Positions 1 through 6,796 of a stretch of DNA of 10,375 nucleotides are shown here, piece after piece; position 1 is the first letter of the stretch; every line of letters begins with the position of its first letter. Source of the DNA: an uncultured Chromatiaceae bacterium (GTDB taxonomy: Bacteria; Pseudomonadota; Gammaproteobacteria; Enterobacterales; Alteromonadaceae); the NCBI GenBank assembly GCA_946481195.1, contig CAMLNG010000092.1:1-10375 (forward strand). The letters are read 5' to 3'. The translations under genes were made by a program, and so were the position numbers. A model generated the notes under the pieces. That model saw only the letters and a program-made list of their open reading frames with translations. It made no database searches and was not told the origin of the DNA.

Positions 1-54
1 GCGCCAGCAATGCCAGATATGGGTGGCATGGGCGGTATGGGCGGCATGATGTAA
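1..54 (+). CDS. groEL: Chaperonin GroEL, C-terminal end only (partial)
   Basis: Only the last 17 codons are in the window. They read APAMPDMGGMGGMGGMM and stop at TAA 52-54. The repeated Gly-Gly-Met tail is the hallmark of bacterial GroEL: a flexible, disordered C-terminus that projects into the folding cavity of the 14-mer and affects substrate folding. The rest of the gene, and presumably groES, lies to the left. A strong intrinsic terminator follows about 45 bases later, as expected at the end of a groESL operon. The identification rests only on this tail, but few other proteins end this way. Confidence 0.93.
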   Translation, partial: APAMPDMGGMGGMGGMM

Positions 55-98
55 TGCCCGTTGCTGTGGGTTAATTCACAGCGCTATTATCGGAAAAG

Positions 99-132
99 AC
101 AAACTCGGCAAATGCCGGGTTTGTTGTTTTTT
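99..132 (+). terminator. Intrinsic terminator of the groEL operon
   Basis: The left arm ACAAACTCGGCA (99-110) pairs with TGCCGGGTTTGT (113-124), with one G-U pair. The loop is effectively the four bases AAAT, closed by a C-G pair. A T-rich run (TGTTTTTT, 125-132) follows directly. This is a standard rho-independent terminator just beyond groEL. Confidence 0.85.
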
Positions 133-191
133 ACGATCTGAATTTTTCAGTGTAGCTGTGGCAGGATGGCCTGATACAGCACTAACAGAGA

Positions 192-222
192 AAAAGCACC
201 ACAGCGGGCTGTGGTGCTTTTA
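192..222 (-). terminator. Terminator of the M36 protease gene, probably bidirectional
   Basis: A perfect 13-bp stem, AAAAGCACCACAG (192-204) with CTGTGGTGCTTTT (209-221), encloses the loop CGGG. The A-run on the left becomes a U-run when read from the minus strand, so it can end protease transcripts, whose stop codon lies 24 bases upstream in that direction. The T-run on the right means it can also stop leftover groEL transcription. It isolates the two convergent units. Confidence 0.85.
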
Positions 223-245
223 TTATTGCAGAAAGTCAGACCGCG

Positions 246-3200
246 TTATTTTGTACGGCGACGCAACAGAGCCAACGGGGCTAACAACAAGGCGAACCAG
301 CCTAAACTACCACCACTGCTGTTCTTCGTTGGTGTCACGACAACCGGCGCCGGCACGTCATTTACTTTCACTGTGACTGTCGATTTAGTGGTGGCTGTAC
401 CATCGGTGACGGCAACTTCAAACACTAAATTCTCAGAACCTGAGGTAATCGACGGTGCTGTCACAGATGCTGTCGCCGTAGCGGCATTGGCCAGCGTCGC
501 AGCAGTGCCGCTGAGTTGCTTCCAGCTGAAATTCAGCTTATCTGCAGCATCGCGGTCGGTTGCAGTCGCTGACAGGGTGAAAGTGCCGCCTTCGTTAACT
601 TCAGTCACGCTGGCTTTGACACCTGATAATAACGGAGCACGGTTATCACAGGCGACTGAATCACCGGCTACTACAGTGTGGAATACTGGAGATGTGATAT
701 TTTTGAATTGCACATTATCAATATACCAACCTGATTCATTGGAGTTTGAATCAGACACTGCGCGGAAGCGGAACTTCACCTCGTTGCCGTTCAGTGCGGC
801 ACCAAAGTTTAGGGTTTCGGTGCGGCCAAAGGTTGATGAACCCAGTGCTACATCTGGATCCATAATCCCGGTGAAAGCTTTACGGCCAGGTAGTAATTCT
901 TCCAGAGTGTCTGTATATCCCTGGCTGCTGAACGCAGCATATTGCACTGGTGCGCCGGCGGCACTGCGAATTACTTTTGTGACGTCAGTCCAGGCTGAAC
1001 CGTTGATGCTGATTTCTACCACACCACCGTCGTAGCCTTCTTCGAATTCGAAGTAATGCCAGAAACTCATTGTGAAGTCGCCAGCGTAGCCGACAGTAAA
1101 TGGCTTCGTTTCGTATACAACATCAGAGGTAAAGCCGTTATTGGCAATATGCATGTATTGCTTACCGACCGGATGACCTTTACTGGCAAAGAAGCTGGCG
1201 TATGTCGGATCTAACTGACGGCTTTCTTTTGCCAAATCACCACCGATTAATACTTTTTCACTGAAGTTATTCAGTGTTGCCAGAGTTTCCATGTCATCGG
1301 TACTCTGCATGTTCGTGGGTGCCACTGTGGCATACGCCAGGTTCACCCGCTCAGTCAGACTGTAAGTGCTGGTGACTATGGTTTCACTGACTTCAGGGAA
1401 CGACAGTTTCAGCGTCAGCATATCGCCTGGTTTTGCACCTTCCAGTTTAAATGACAACGGTGCAGTAGTTGCTGAAGACATGACTTTCAGTTCAGGTAAT
1501 GTCACAGCGCCGCCATTGGCGAAAGTCACCTGATGACCACTGGTTACTTCAACTTTACCTTTAAGATCTTTGAGGACTGCTGAACCTTTATTGGTCACAT
1601 TGAACTGTACAGTGGCAGTTTCACCGTTATCCAGTGTGTTGTTGTTAGTACAGAAACCCGTGGTAGCATCGCTGAAAGTTTTGTCCAAATTGTGAGCAGT
1701 GACATTAAAAGTGCTCAGTTCGGTTTTGTAAGACTCGACGACGCCTGTGTGTTTCGGATCGTCGCGTTGTGGTGATACCGCCCCCAGACCCATACCGCGG
1801 TCGGCAAATGCTTTGAGGATCACTTTGTAATCTTCCGGATCTTTGGCATATGCCGCGGCAAGTATTGCATCACGTGCTTCGGTATAGGTCGGACCTACCG
1901 GGGTCAGTTTGTAGCCATTGACCAGGTAGCCCATCATCCTATCTTTGGCTTTGTCGTAATCTTTGTGATAGTTCACCAGACTCACGAAACTCTGCCAGAG
2001 CATCTGGGCCCAGACTGAACCCGCTGAGTGCACTTGTGCCGCGCCAGTGTTGGTATCTTGTACTGTGAAGTACTGATTGGTATCGCCCAGACCAATATGC
2101 TTAAAGGTTCGAGGGTTAATTTCCAGACTATTTCCGTTCGGGAATGAACGGATGCCGTAATAGAATGAATCTACATAGCTGATAGCAGCATAAGCGCGTT
2201 GCATTTTGTCATTGCCTGGCAGTTTCAGATCAGATGCGTCTGACACCATCAGCAGGGCATGGAAATCACCCCAGCCTTCGCCCATAGAGCGACCCTGATT
2301 GTTATACAGACCATTGCCGTTACCGACCAGGCGGTTGCTGATGTAATGACCCCATTCGTGCGAGACGATGGCATTATCCCAAGAGCTGTCTTTATACGGC
2401 TTGTTGTTAAACATCTTGATGTTAACTGCTTTACCTGCAGCAATTGCATCATAAATGGCTTTACCTTCAGCCTGAGAAATACCTACGCTTGGAATATTGA
2501 TAGTTGCATCTGTACCACCCATACCCGGCAGGCCTGCCGCTGAGTTATTGACAATTACAACACCAATGGCGCCGGCCAGCTGAGCATTTTTTACTTTCAC
2601 TGTGAAGGTACAAGTACCGCGGTCAATTATGGCAATTTTACCTGCTACATCGGCAGGCACTGCAGCCTCAGTACATCCATCACGGGTAGGAGCTGCAGTG
2701 TCTGTGAACGTCACAGCCTGACCTTCCAGCGAGAACTGGCCAGGACCAAAGCTTGCACCTTGCATATTCGTCAGTGGGATAGCAACACCATCTGCTGTTT
2801 TTGCGCTAATACCTAAATCTTTACCAAATAAGGCGTCTTTGCTGGCCCAGAGATACATTTGCATCCGCGGAGAGCGACCGTCCGCCGGCGTTGACATATT
2901 GGCGTTATCGAAGCCCGAGTTATCCTGAACTTCAGCCATGATAGGGTCGCCTTCAACACCGCCACGGCCATAGTTAACAAGCTGAGCATTGCCGGCTTTT
3001 TCGTCAAAACCGTAGTCATAGAACTGGTCGTGCAGGTAGTTATTCATGTAGAACAGGTTGACGATTGACGCTTTGCGGTTGTTTACCGAAGATTCTGGTT
3101 CACTGGTCCGGTATTTGTAATCAAATACCAGAGGGCCCGTGGTTTCTGCTGCAAAGTCACCTGTGGTAAAACCGTTTGGAGCTATCGCATCAACGTAAGC

Positions 3201-4247
3201 AAATACGTTGTTACCGGACGTGATGGTGGCATCACTTTTTAACCACAGATCTTTAGATTTGATAGGACCATGTGCAACTTTTACCAATGGCGCAGCCAGG
3301 TACGCGGTGGCATCAACCTGCTCCGCTGATTCGGCTGGGACTACATTACCGTGTGGGCCATCCCAAGGGCGACCGTCAGCGTTGGCATATACACGGTATT
3401 CAAATTCGCCTGCATGAGCTTTAAGGTTGTTTTTAAATAAGACTTCACCAGTATCGCCGGCGATGACGTAAGCAAAATAATCAGAGTCAGTTTCGTTGTG
3501 ATTGCTGGTTTCAATTTCAACATACTGTGCAGCGATTAGTTTGCCTTTTTTCTCAAAATAGACCGGTTTTACCCGAGGTGTACCTAATACTTTCTTACTG
3601 TCATCAGCATTATTCACACTAAACACGGCGTAACCGTTTTCTTGTTCGGATTCGGTCAGTGACAGTTGTGTATCATCACCGCCAGAGGCTGCAAAAGCTG
3701 CTTTTACGGCGTCGTCTGCATATGCAAACTTTTCATTAGCTACCAGTGCAGTTTTTGCTGCCGCAACATCCGCCAGCCGGCCTGAGCCGGCCACCAGATT
3801 AAATTCGGCATCCATCAGGATGTTATATTCTTTATTGAAGACTTCGATGCCCATGAACTGCTGACGGAATTTGGCTGTTTTCACGCCATCGTCTGATTGA
3901 TAGGAGTGAGCCAGCACCGGCTTGAGTTGCACCAGTTCACCTTTAGCCGCAGCGCCGGTTAACAGGTTCAGGTAATGGGTCGCGGCGAACTCGAGTTGGT
4001 ATTCTGGAGCAACGGCAGCGATATTTGGTTTTGCAAGGCCAACTGGCGCCCATGCAAATGTTGTTTCACCACTCAGAGCATCAACCTGATTGGTCATGCC
4101 GGTCACAGTGGCTTGTTGTTGCACTGCGCGGACAGATTGCCCTTCAGCAGCCATTTGTTGCAGAGAATCAGCCAATGCAGACTGAATGGGCAGCGCGACA
4201 GCGGTACTGACGACCACCGCAATTGCTGAAAGTTTGAAGTTGTTCAT
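246..4247 (-). CDS. Secreted M36 (fungalysin-type) zinc metalloprotease with PA insert and GlyGly-CTERM tail
   Basis: This 1333-residue exported endopeptidase begins with a signal peptide (residues 1 to about 26, ending in ALA). An FTP-type inhibitory propeptide follows at about 90-160. The M36 signature block NLFYMNNYLHDQFYDYGFDE starts at N397. The zinc site is HEWGH (H630, E631, H634) with the third ligand E657 in GEGWGD. A PA domain with two Cys is inserted at roughly 500-600. Next come a CARDB/Ig-like stretch (about 855-955), a jelly-roll or MAM-like region (about 1050-1185) and a PKD/cadherin-like domain (about 1202-1300). The tail from G1312 is GlyGly, a hydrophobic helix, then RRRTK: a GlyGly-CTERM signal, which is known to be cut by rhombosortase in bacteria with type II secretion. 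It probably acts outside the cell or at its surface. An AAGGAA ribosome site precedes ATG 4247; a nearby ATG at 4251 is out of frame. All catalytic residues are present and the frame is intact. Natural substrates are unknown. Confidence 0.93.
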   Translation of the reverse strand: MNNFKLSAIAVVVSTAVALPIQSALADSLQQMAAEGQSVRAVQQQATVTGMTNQVDALSGETTFAWAPVGLAKPNIAAVAPEYQLEFAATHYLNLLTGAAAKGELVQLKPVLAHSYQSDDGVKTAKFRQQFMGIEVFNKEYNILMDAEFNLVAGSGRLADVAAAKTALVANEKFAYADDAVKAAFAASGGDDTQLSLTESEQENGYAVFSVNNADDSKKVLGTPRVKPVYFEKKGKLIAAQYVEIETSNHNETDSDYFAYVIAGDTGEVLFKNNLKAHAGEFEYRVYANADGRPWDGPHGNVVPAESAEQVDATAYLAAPLVKVAHGPIKSKDLWLKSDATITSGNNVFAYVDAIAPNGFTTGDFAAETTGPLVFDYKYRTSEPESSVNNRKASIVNLFYMNNYLHDQFYDYGFDEKAGNAQLVNYGRGGVEGDPIMAEVQDNSGFDNANMSTPADGRSPRMQMYLWASKDALFGKDLGISAKTADGVAIPLTNMQGASFGPGQFSLEGQAVTFTDTAAPTRDGCTEAAVPADVAGKIAIIDRGTCTFTVKVKNAQLAGAIGVVIVNNSAAGLPGMGGTDATINIPSVGISQAEGKAIYDAIAAGKAVNIKMFNNKPYKDSSWDNAIVSHEWGHYISNRLVGNGNGLYNNQGRSMGEGWGDFHALLMVSDASDLKLPGNDKMQRAYAAISYVDSFYYGIRSFPNGNSLEINPRTFKHIGLGDTNQYFTVQDTNTGAAQVHSAGSVWAQMLWQSFVSLVNYHKDYDKAKDRMMGYLVNGYKLTPVGPTYTEARDAILAAAYAKDPEDYKVILKAFADRGMGLGAVSPQRDDPKHTGVVESYKTELSTFNVTAHNLDKTFSDATTGFCTNNNTLDNGETATVQFNVTNKGSAVLKDLKGKVEVTSGHQVTFANGGAVTLPELKVMSSATTAPLSFKLEGAKPGDMLTLKLSFPEVSETIVTSTYSLTERVNLAYATVAPTNMQSTDDMETLATLNNFSEKVLIGGDLAKESRQLDPTYASFFASKGHPVGKQYMHIANNGFTSDVVYETKPFTVGYAGDFTMSFWHYFEFEEGYDGGVVEISINGSAWTDVTKVIRSAAGAPVQYAAFSSQGYTDTLEELLPGRKAFTGIMDPDVALGSSTFGRTETLNFGAALNGNEVKFRFRAVSDSNSNESGWYIDNVQFKNITSPVFHTVVAGDSVACDNRAPLLSGVKASVTEVNEGGTFTLSATATDRDAADKLNFSWKQLSGTAATLANAATATASVTAPSITSGSENLVFEVAVTDGTATTKSTVTVKVNDVPAPVVVTPTKNSSGGSLGWFALLLAPLALLRRRTK

Positions 4248-4297
4248 TCATGTTCCTTGGAATTGTTATGTTAAAAATTATGGTTCGAGCATTCAGT

Positions 4298-4327
4298 GTT
4301 ATAACTCTATGGTTAATCTTTTGGCAA
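4298..4327 (-). promoter_or_regulatory. Candidate sigma-70 promoter for the M36 protease
   Basis: Read on the minus strand, TTGCCA (4322-4327, 5 of 6 to consensus) and TATAAC (4298-4303, 5 of 6) are separated by 18 bases. This places the start of transcription about 45 bases before the protease ATG. It is a match by eye; the AT-rich region offers other partial matches. Confidence 0.4.
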
Positions 4328-4330
4328 TGG

Positions 4331-4357
4331 TTGAGTTGTGCAAACCGGTTATACAAT
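4331..4357 (+). promoter_or_regulatory. Weak candidate promoter for the secreted protein at 4405
   Basis: TTGAGT (4331-4336) and TACAAT (4352-4357, 5 of 6) lie 15 bases apart, shorter than ideal. The site is next to the minus-strand protease promoter, so the two divergent genes share one 157-bp control region. The position is reasonable but the match is modest. Confidence 0.25.
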
Positions 4358-4404
4358 ATATTTTTCTTACTGCCATAGGGACATGCCTCAACCGGAGAGA
4401 CATG

Positions 4405-4854
4405 ATGAATATTTATAGCCGAGTATCTGCGGGTGTATGGTGGTTTTTGCTCTGGTTACCGGCGAGTGCGTGCCAGGCGCAAGTTTTGCAACCGACTGCT
4501 GCAGTACAATCCCTGACGCCGAAATTGCCCGCCTTTGTGTACATTAATGGCGCAAAATATCGCTTGCTTCAGCGCCATCCGAACTATTGGCTATTAGTCG
4601 ACCCGCGGAATGCTCAGCCGCTCCACCTGACCAATCAATTGGTCGTATCTGGCGTCAGGTCCGTTGATGATCTGCGCAAACGTGTGCTGATAAAACCGGC
4701 CTTTGAAGTGAAACAACTAGCCGATGACATTTTGCTGATTAGCGGGTCAATTGCACAATTGATGGCGCTGGAACAGCAGCTAAAGCAGCTCGGCAACGTT
4801 CAGACAGAATGGCAGCTGTTCTATTTACCGATAAAGTCGCAACCTGACCGCTAA
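4405..4854 (+). CDS. Small exported protein of unknown function (149 aa)
   Basis: I do not recognise this family. The start at ATG 4405 is preferred because GGAG (4394-4397) lies 7 bases upstream; the adjacent ATG at 4402 would leave only 4. The N-terminus has a positive charge (R6), a hydrophobic core (GVWWFLLWLP) and a small-residue stretch ASACQA, which suits signal peptidase I; the Cys context (ASAC) is a poor lipobox. The mature part, about 125 residues, is soluble-looking. Its last 50 residues read as strand-helix-strand (FEVKQLADDILLISG, then SIAQLMALEQQLKQLG, then VQTEWQLFYLPI), a layout seen in small ferredoxin-like folds such as protease propeptides. It is transcribed divergently from the M36 protease. 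A role in protease folding or inhibition is speculation based on location and layout. Confidence 0.75.
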   Translation: MNIYSRVSAGVWWFLLWLPASACQAQVLQPTAAVQSLTPKLPAFVYINGAKYRLLQRHPNYWLLVDPRNAQPLHLTNQLVVSGVRSVDDLRKRVLIKPAFEVKQLADDILLISGSIAQLMALEQQLKQLGNVQTEWQLFYLPIKSQPDR

Positions 4855-4884
4855 ACCGGATGTCAAAATCAGGTAAAGCAGAAT

Positions 4885-4916
4885 TACAGAACGCCACAGC
4901 TTCTGACATTTCTGTA
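4885..4916. repeat. Inverted repeat TACAGAA / TTCTGTA
   Basis: The perfect 7-bp arms at 4885-4891 and 4910-4916 are separated by 18 bases, between the unknown secreted gene and the DUF3016 gene. No T-run follows, so it is not a normal terminator. It may be an operator or chance. A possible -10 element TATAGT lies at 4940-4945 without a good -35 partner. Confidence 0.3.
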
Positions 4917-5021
4917 CTGTAACATTGTGTTAATCGCGATATAGTGTGTTCAGGTGATGTGATGTCGGATCAAAATCCGCACACCACTTCACGGGTTTAA
5001 TGTTTTTTCAGGAGCAGAGCT

Positions 5022-5537
5022 ATGAGAACCATATTACCGATACTGTTAGGCATCTTGTTGACGACAAATGCATGGGCCTCGCAGCAAACCACCACGGTGA
5101 AAGTCAACTGGCAAAATCCGGAGAAATACAGCGACATCCGGCCATCCTCCGGTACGAAAAAAGCGTATCAGAAACGCGTGATTAGTGCTTTCGACAAAAT
5201 CTGGGCAGATTTCGCCGCTAAATTGCCTGCGGGTCATAATCTGCTGGTTACAGTAAAAGATCTCGATTTAGCCGGCGATGTCAATCCGATGTACCGGATT
5301 GATCACAGTGATATTCGTGTTGTGAAGGAAATTTATTTTCCCAGAATGACCTTTGATTATCAGCTGCTGGATAGTAATGGACAGGTTGTGCTGGCTGAGC
5401 AGGATGTCAAAATCAAGGATATGGGTTTTATGAACTCGTCGCCAATCGGCCTTGGCAGTACTGAATTTGTCTACGAAAAGCAGATGCTAAAAAACTGGTT
5501 CCAGAAAACTTTAACACCAAAACTGACCAAACCCTGA
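5022..5537 (+). CDS. DUF3016 domain-containing periplasmic protein
   Basis: This 171-residue protein has a clear signal peptide (MRTILPILLGILLTTNAWA, cut before SQQ), so it should be periplasmic or secreted. There is no lipobox and no Cys in the mature chain. The remaining 150 residues match the DUF3016 pattern as I recall it: VNWQNPEKYSDIRP near the start, a central VTVKDLDLAGDV, then DIRVVKEIYFPRMTFDYQLLD, with a C-terminal FVYEKQMLKNWF. The family is common in Gammaproteobacteria and has no established function. ATG 5022 follows GGAG (5011-5014) at 7 bases. The gene appears to be a single transcription unit closed by the terminator at 5554-5591. It lies 167 bases after the previous gene, so co-transcription is possible but not needed. 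Confidence 0.88.
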   Translation: MRTILPILLGILLTTNAWASQQTTTVKVNWQNPEKYSDIRPSSGTKKAYQKRVISAFDKIWADFAAKLPAGHNLLVTVKDLDLAGDVNPMYRIDHSDIRVVKEIYFPRMTFDYQLLDSNGQVVLAEQDVKIKDMGFMNSSPIGLGSTEFVYEKQMLKNWFQKTLTPKLTKP

Positions 5538-5553
5538 GATAAACCTGGCCGGG

Positions 5554-5591
5554 TCAGCTAACGGCGCCTGCAGGCGTCTTTAGCTGATTTT
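5554..5591 (+). terminator. Terminator of the DUF3016 gene
   Basis: The outer arms TCAGCTAA (5554-5561) and TTAGCTGA (5580-5587) pair perfectly and enclose a second GC-rich palindrome, CGCCTGCAGGCG. TTTT (5588-5591) follows. Transcription from the plus strand should end here. The minus-strand side lacks a T-run, so it is a weaker stop for the convergent gene at 5616. Confidence 0.75.
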
Positions 5592-5615
5592 GCCTGCCGG
5601 ATGCCTGTCCAAAAG

Positions 5616-5909
5616 CTACAACATATTGGCGATTTTCTGATAAATAGCTACTGCTTCATCACGCGTCAATAAACCACTACTGGCTGCTTTGCCAAGAGTG
5701 CTACTGACTCTGACACTGTCATTCTGCGGTTCAGCCGGTGTGTTCTCCGGCAAATTACTCAGTTTGTTTTGTTGCTGACTGAGGTCTGCCTGTTGCACCA
5801 CCTGCTGGCGCTGTTGAGAGGTGTCGGTGCGGGGGCGATCAGTGGCTGATTGAGTCCGGGCGGCTATACGCAGCGCGTCCTGTGATATCACACTGCTGGT
5901 TGTCACCAT
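5616..5909 (-). CDS. Small Gln-rich hypothetical protein (97 aa)
   Basis: I do not recognise this protein. ATG 5909 is chosen because GGAGG (5915-5919) sits 5 bases upstream; the longer form would start at a GTG (5921) that overlaps that ribosome site. There is no signal peptide, membrane segment or Cys. The middle (about residues 20-70) is rich in Gln, Asn, Ser, Thr and Pro and probably disordered; SQQRQQVVQQADLSQQQ is typical of it. The ends look more ordered: VISQDALRIAARTQ near the start and LLTRDEAVAIYQKIANML at the end, both likely short helices. This could be an adaptor with terminal binding motifs, but no partner is evident. It lies 53 bases downstream of the PriC-like gene on the same strand, so the two may be co-transcribed. 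The strong ribosome site supports a real gene. Confidence 0.65.
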   Translation of the reverse strand: MVTTSSVISQDALRIAARTQSATDRPRTDTSQQRQQVVQQADLSQQQNKLSNLPENTPAEPQNDSVRVSSTLGKAASSGLLTRDEAVAIYQKIANML

Positions 5910-5941
5910 CACTACCTCCACACCTGATTGGGGTCAGAGCC

Positions 5942-5958
5942 ACTGTCCATCTGACAGT
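5942..5958. repeat. Small hairpin between two minus-strand genes
   Basis: ACTGTC (5942-5947) and GACAGT (5953-5958) pair around the loop CATCT. On the minus strand it follows the stop codon of the PriC-like gene but lacks a U-run, so it may be an RNA-stabilising or processing hairpin rather than a terminator. Confidence 0.3.
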
Positions 5959-5962
5959 ATAG

Positions 5963-6268
5963 TTATTTTGTCAGTGCTGTGCGAAATTCTGCCAGTGTCA
6001 GGTGCAGTTGCTGCAGTTGTTTCACAATATTTTCCAGCGTTGCGGTATTAAATTGCTGGGTCTGACGAATCGCCGAGATTTGCTCTGCGGTTTCTGCCAG
6101 ATAAGGCAAAAATCTGTTGCTTTGTACCTGAAACAAACCAGCCGGGAAAATGTGCTGATATTTGCCATGCCCCTGTTGTTGCAAATCATCCAGTACAGCG
6201 TCAGCGTCCACCGCTTTGCGATACAGTTCTTTTAGATTTTGGTCCAGTTGGGTCAGTAGTTGTTCCAT
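5963..6268 (-). CDS. Small helical protein, possibly a short PriC-like primosomal protein (101 aa)
   Basis: ATG 6268 is the preferred start; the upstream in-frame extension to 6328 would cross the likely promoter. The ribosome site is weak (GAGA about 9 bases before). The protein is almost wholly alpha-helical, with no signal peptide or Cys. Heptad-like leucines in LLTQLDQNLKELYRKAV are followed by a central block FPAGLFQVQSNRFLPYLAETAEQISAI, then a Gln/Leu-rich helix. The pattern F..LF......F..YL.E....I is like the core of PriC/PriB-family primosomal replication proteins, which help reload DnaB helicase at stalled forks. E. coli PriC has about 175 residues, and its N-terminal domain (about 98) is a separate folded unit, so this would be a single-domain form. 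The similarity is from memory and modest. It could equally be an unrelated small coiled-coil protein. Confidence 0.5.
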   Translation of the reverse strand: MEQLLTQLDQNLKELYRKAVDADAVLDDLQQQGHGKYQHIFPAGLFQVQSNRFLPYLAETAEQISAIRQTQQFNTATLENIVKQLQQLHLTLAEFRTALTK

Positions 6269-6295
6269 AAGCAGGTCTCGTGCTGAAAAACAGTA

Positions 6296-6322
6296 ATTAT
6301 GCCACAGCAAGCCACCGGGCAA
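6296..6322 (-). promoter_or_regulatory. Candidate promoter for the PriC-like gene
   Basis: On the minus strand, TGG followed by CATAAT (hexamer at 6296-6301) forms an extended -10. A partial -35, TTGCCC (6317-6322), lies 15 bases upstream. The start of transcription would be about 20 bases before ATG 6268. It is divergent from the merC-like promoter. Confidence 0.35.
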
Positions 6323-6349
6323 TACCATCAGACTTTTTCTTCACAGGCA

Positions 6350-6378
6350 TTCATAAATGTGCGGAATTGTTATATCAT
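6350..6378 (+). promoter_or_regulatory. Candidate promoter of the MerC-domain gene
   Basis: TTCATA (6350-6355, 4 of 6) and TATCAT (6373-6378, 5 of 6) are spaced by 17 bases. The -10 element lies inside the 23-bp Zur-like inverted repeat at 6364-6386, the usual place for a repressor to block polymerase. Confidence 0.45.
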
Positions 6379-6386
6379 CTCAATTC
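6364..6386 (+). promoter_or_regulatory. Putative Zur (zinc uptake regulator) operator
   Basis: The perfect 6-bp half-sites GAATTG (6364-6369) and CAATTC (6381-6386) flank the 11 bases TTATATCATCT. Length and layout match the gammaproteobacterial Zur consensus as I recall it, GAAATG-TTATAnTATAA-CATTTC: 17 of the 22 defined bases agree, including all of TTATA. The site covers the -10 region of the MerC-domain gene and ends 20 bases before its ATG, so repression under zinc-replete conditions is predicted. No zur gene is in the window. Fur-family sites resemble each other, so a related regulator is possible. Confidence 0.5.
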
Positions 6387-6406
6387 AGCATCGTTTGGGG
6401 GCATTT

Positions 6407-6796
6407 ATGTTCGACAATATCCGTCACACACTGGATAAAGTAGGGATCGCAGTCACATCTTTATGTGCCATCCACTGCATTATGCTGCCGGTATTGTTAC
6501 CTGTTTTGCCTTTGCTTGGGTTGACCTCTGTGCACAACCATGCGTTTGAACGCATTATTCTGCTGATCACTATGGTGCTGGGTTTTATTACGTTATTTGC
6601 TGGTTTCCACCGCTATCACCGCAAGCTTTATCCGTTTTATTCGCTGTTTTTAGGTGGTTTTATCTACTGGCAAAAAGACTTGCTCGGGCACGAATACGAA
6701 CATTATGTATTGATTGTTGGTGCTGCTTTTGTCGTGTTAGCACATGTGCTGAATATTCGGCTTTGCAATCAGTGCCACAGCTGTGAAAGCCATTAA
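6407..6796 (+). CDS. MerC-domain inner-membrane protein, possibly a zinc or metal transporter
   Basis: This 129-residue protein has four predicted membrane segments at about 12-38, 45-68, 72-93 and 97-119. The first holds CAIHC (C20, H23, C24) followed by IMLPVLLPVLPLLG, the metal-binding helix pattern of the MerC family. The C-terminus is a Cys/His cluster, CNQCHSCESH (C120, C123, H124, C126, H129). MerC of mercury-resistance operons carries Hg(II) across the inner membrane, but no merR, merT, merP or merA is nearby. With a Zur-like operator upstream, zinc is a more likely cargo here; that is inference. ATG 6407 is chosen because GGGGG (6397-6401) lies 5 bases before it and the longer reading has no family match. 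Its stop codon overlaps that of the convergent phosphodiesterase gene by the four bases TTAA. Confidence 0.85.
   Translation: MFDNIRHTLDKVGIAVTSLCAIHCIMLPVLLPVLPLLGLTSVHNHAFERIILLITMVLGFITLFAGFHRYHRKLYPFYSLFLGGFIYWQKDLLGHEYEHYVLIVGAAFVVLAHVLNIRLCNQCHSCESH

Noticed and set aside
211..1035. Long plus-strand open frame (274 codons) opposite the protease C-terminus
   Set aside because: It is antisense to well-defined beta domains and the GlyGly-CTERM tail. Its Val/Ser/Thr/Ala-rich composition is what reverse reading of Thr/Ala/Val-rich coding sequence gives, and it has no ribosome site or family features.
4186..4404. Upstream extension of the secreted protein at 4405
   Set aside because: It would run through the protease start and the promoter region. 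The signal peptide and ribosome site place the start at 4405.
6299..6406. Upstream extension of the MerC-domain protein
   Set aside because: It crosses the predicted promoter and operator, adds no MerC-like sequence and has no good ribosome site; GGGGG before 6407 decides the start.
6407..6796. Mercury-resistance operon
   Set aside because: No merR, merT, merP or merA is in the flanking genes; the only match is the MerC domain itself, and the upstream site looks like a zinc-regulator site.
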